A DNA stretch of 64,000 nucleotides from Pyropia yezoensis (Eukaryota > Rhodophyta > Bangiophyceae > Bangiales > Bangiaceae): assembly GCA_009829735.1 (NCBI GenBank), contig CM020618.1, positions 42,484,878 to 42,548,877 of the forward strand, read 5' to 3'. The translations under genes and the position numbers were made by a program. Positions 63,612 to 64,000 of the stretch are shown here, one piece after another. Every line of letters begins with the position of its first letter. Position 1 is the stretch's first letter. The notes under the pieces are model-generated. The model saw nothing but the letters and a program-made list of their open reading frames with translations. It had not been told where the DNA came from and searched no databases.

Positions 63612-64000
63612 CGACGACTGCAGAGGGGCGATTGAAAGGAGGCGGGGGGGGACGGGCTGGGGAGGAGAAGATAGAGACAGCACAGTTGCTAGCGTTATCG
63701 GCAACATGGGCTCTTCTTGTTCTTTACGATTGCGAGTAATATGCGCAGAACTGTCTGCGCGGCCCAGGCGCGACAACCATGGGTGGACGGCCGCCTGAGG
63801 ATGGAGGTGGCACGCTGTTGCGACCACAGCAAATGTGACAGATGTGCTGCTCCAAACTTGATGCGAGGCTGCGGCAGGGTGACACACCGGGGGAACTTCG
63901 GGAGTAGCAGTGCACCCACCGAGGGACAGGGGCTGCGACGCAGCACCGAAGCCGTGCCGACGTCGCGCTGAGTGCGAAAAAGAATGACCGGGCGGCAGCG
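63612..64000. other. Sequence downstream of the Plavaka-like gene
   Basis: No gene is recognised. It may hold the 3' end and terminal repeat of the host DNA transposon, but nothing matching 48.9-49.3 kb in inverted orientation was found by eye. Confidence 0.3.

Overview
The window looks like nuclear DNA from a GC-rich eukaryote. Nearly everything recognisable is mobile or satellite DNA: a DIRS-like reverse transcriptase, two Ty3/gypsy elements with chromodomain tails, Tc1/IS630 transposases, a Plavaka/CACTA-like transposase gene, and about 20 kb of satellite. No bacterial operon, tRNA, rRNA or confident housekeeping gene was seen. A red alga or another GC-rich protist would fit the composition and element mix, but that is inference and the species cannot be read from the sequence.

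Layout. 1-2.3 kb: a DIRS-type RT/RNase H gene, one frame with four in-frame stops. 3.2-4.9 kb: an IS630/Tc1-like transposase split by a degenerate solo LTR. 5.57-6.22 kb: a clean minus-strand solo LTR with a 5-bp duplication. 6.2-13.5 kb: GC-rich DNA with a degenerate ~50-bp minisatellite and two weak minus-strand coding candidates. 13.5-17 kb: a minus-strand zinc-knuckle ORF, an orphan tyrosine-recombinase core-binding domain, and an unidentified ORF.

18.2-48.9 kb is a tandem satellite with a 583-bp period. Each unit is five diverged ~119-bp monomers, so this is a higher-order repeat. Thirty-two complete units lie between 29,819 and 48,472. One further unit is split by a 10.8-kb gypsy element (18,510-29,331) that has matching LTRs, an AGTGG target duplication, intact gag and pol, and two overlapping antisense ORFs between pol and the 3' LTR. 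A chromodomain element inside a higher-order satellite is the arrangement expected near a centromere.

49.3-63.6 kb is a nested stack. A Plavaka/CACTA-like gene of about 1,092 codons is interrupted by a second gypsy element (50,001-59,035, TTCAT duplication) and by a Tc1 element (61,400-63,348, TA duplication). The Tc1 transposase is itself interrupted by a 644-bp solo LTR (AGCGG duplication). Removing each insertion plus one duplication copy restores the reading frame exactly.

Both full-length gypsy elements share a 17-nt primer-binding site. Both also carry a -1 frameshift heptamer (GGGAAAC or GGGAAAA) directly before GAG-TAA at the end of gag, with pol in the -1 frame. This suggests a shared way of making Gag-Pol. 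The first element looks potentially coding-competent; the second has three single-base frameshifts in pol.
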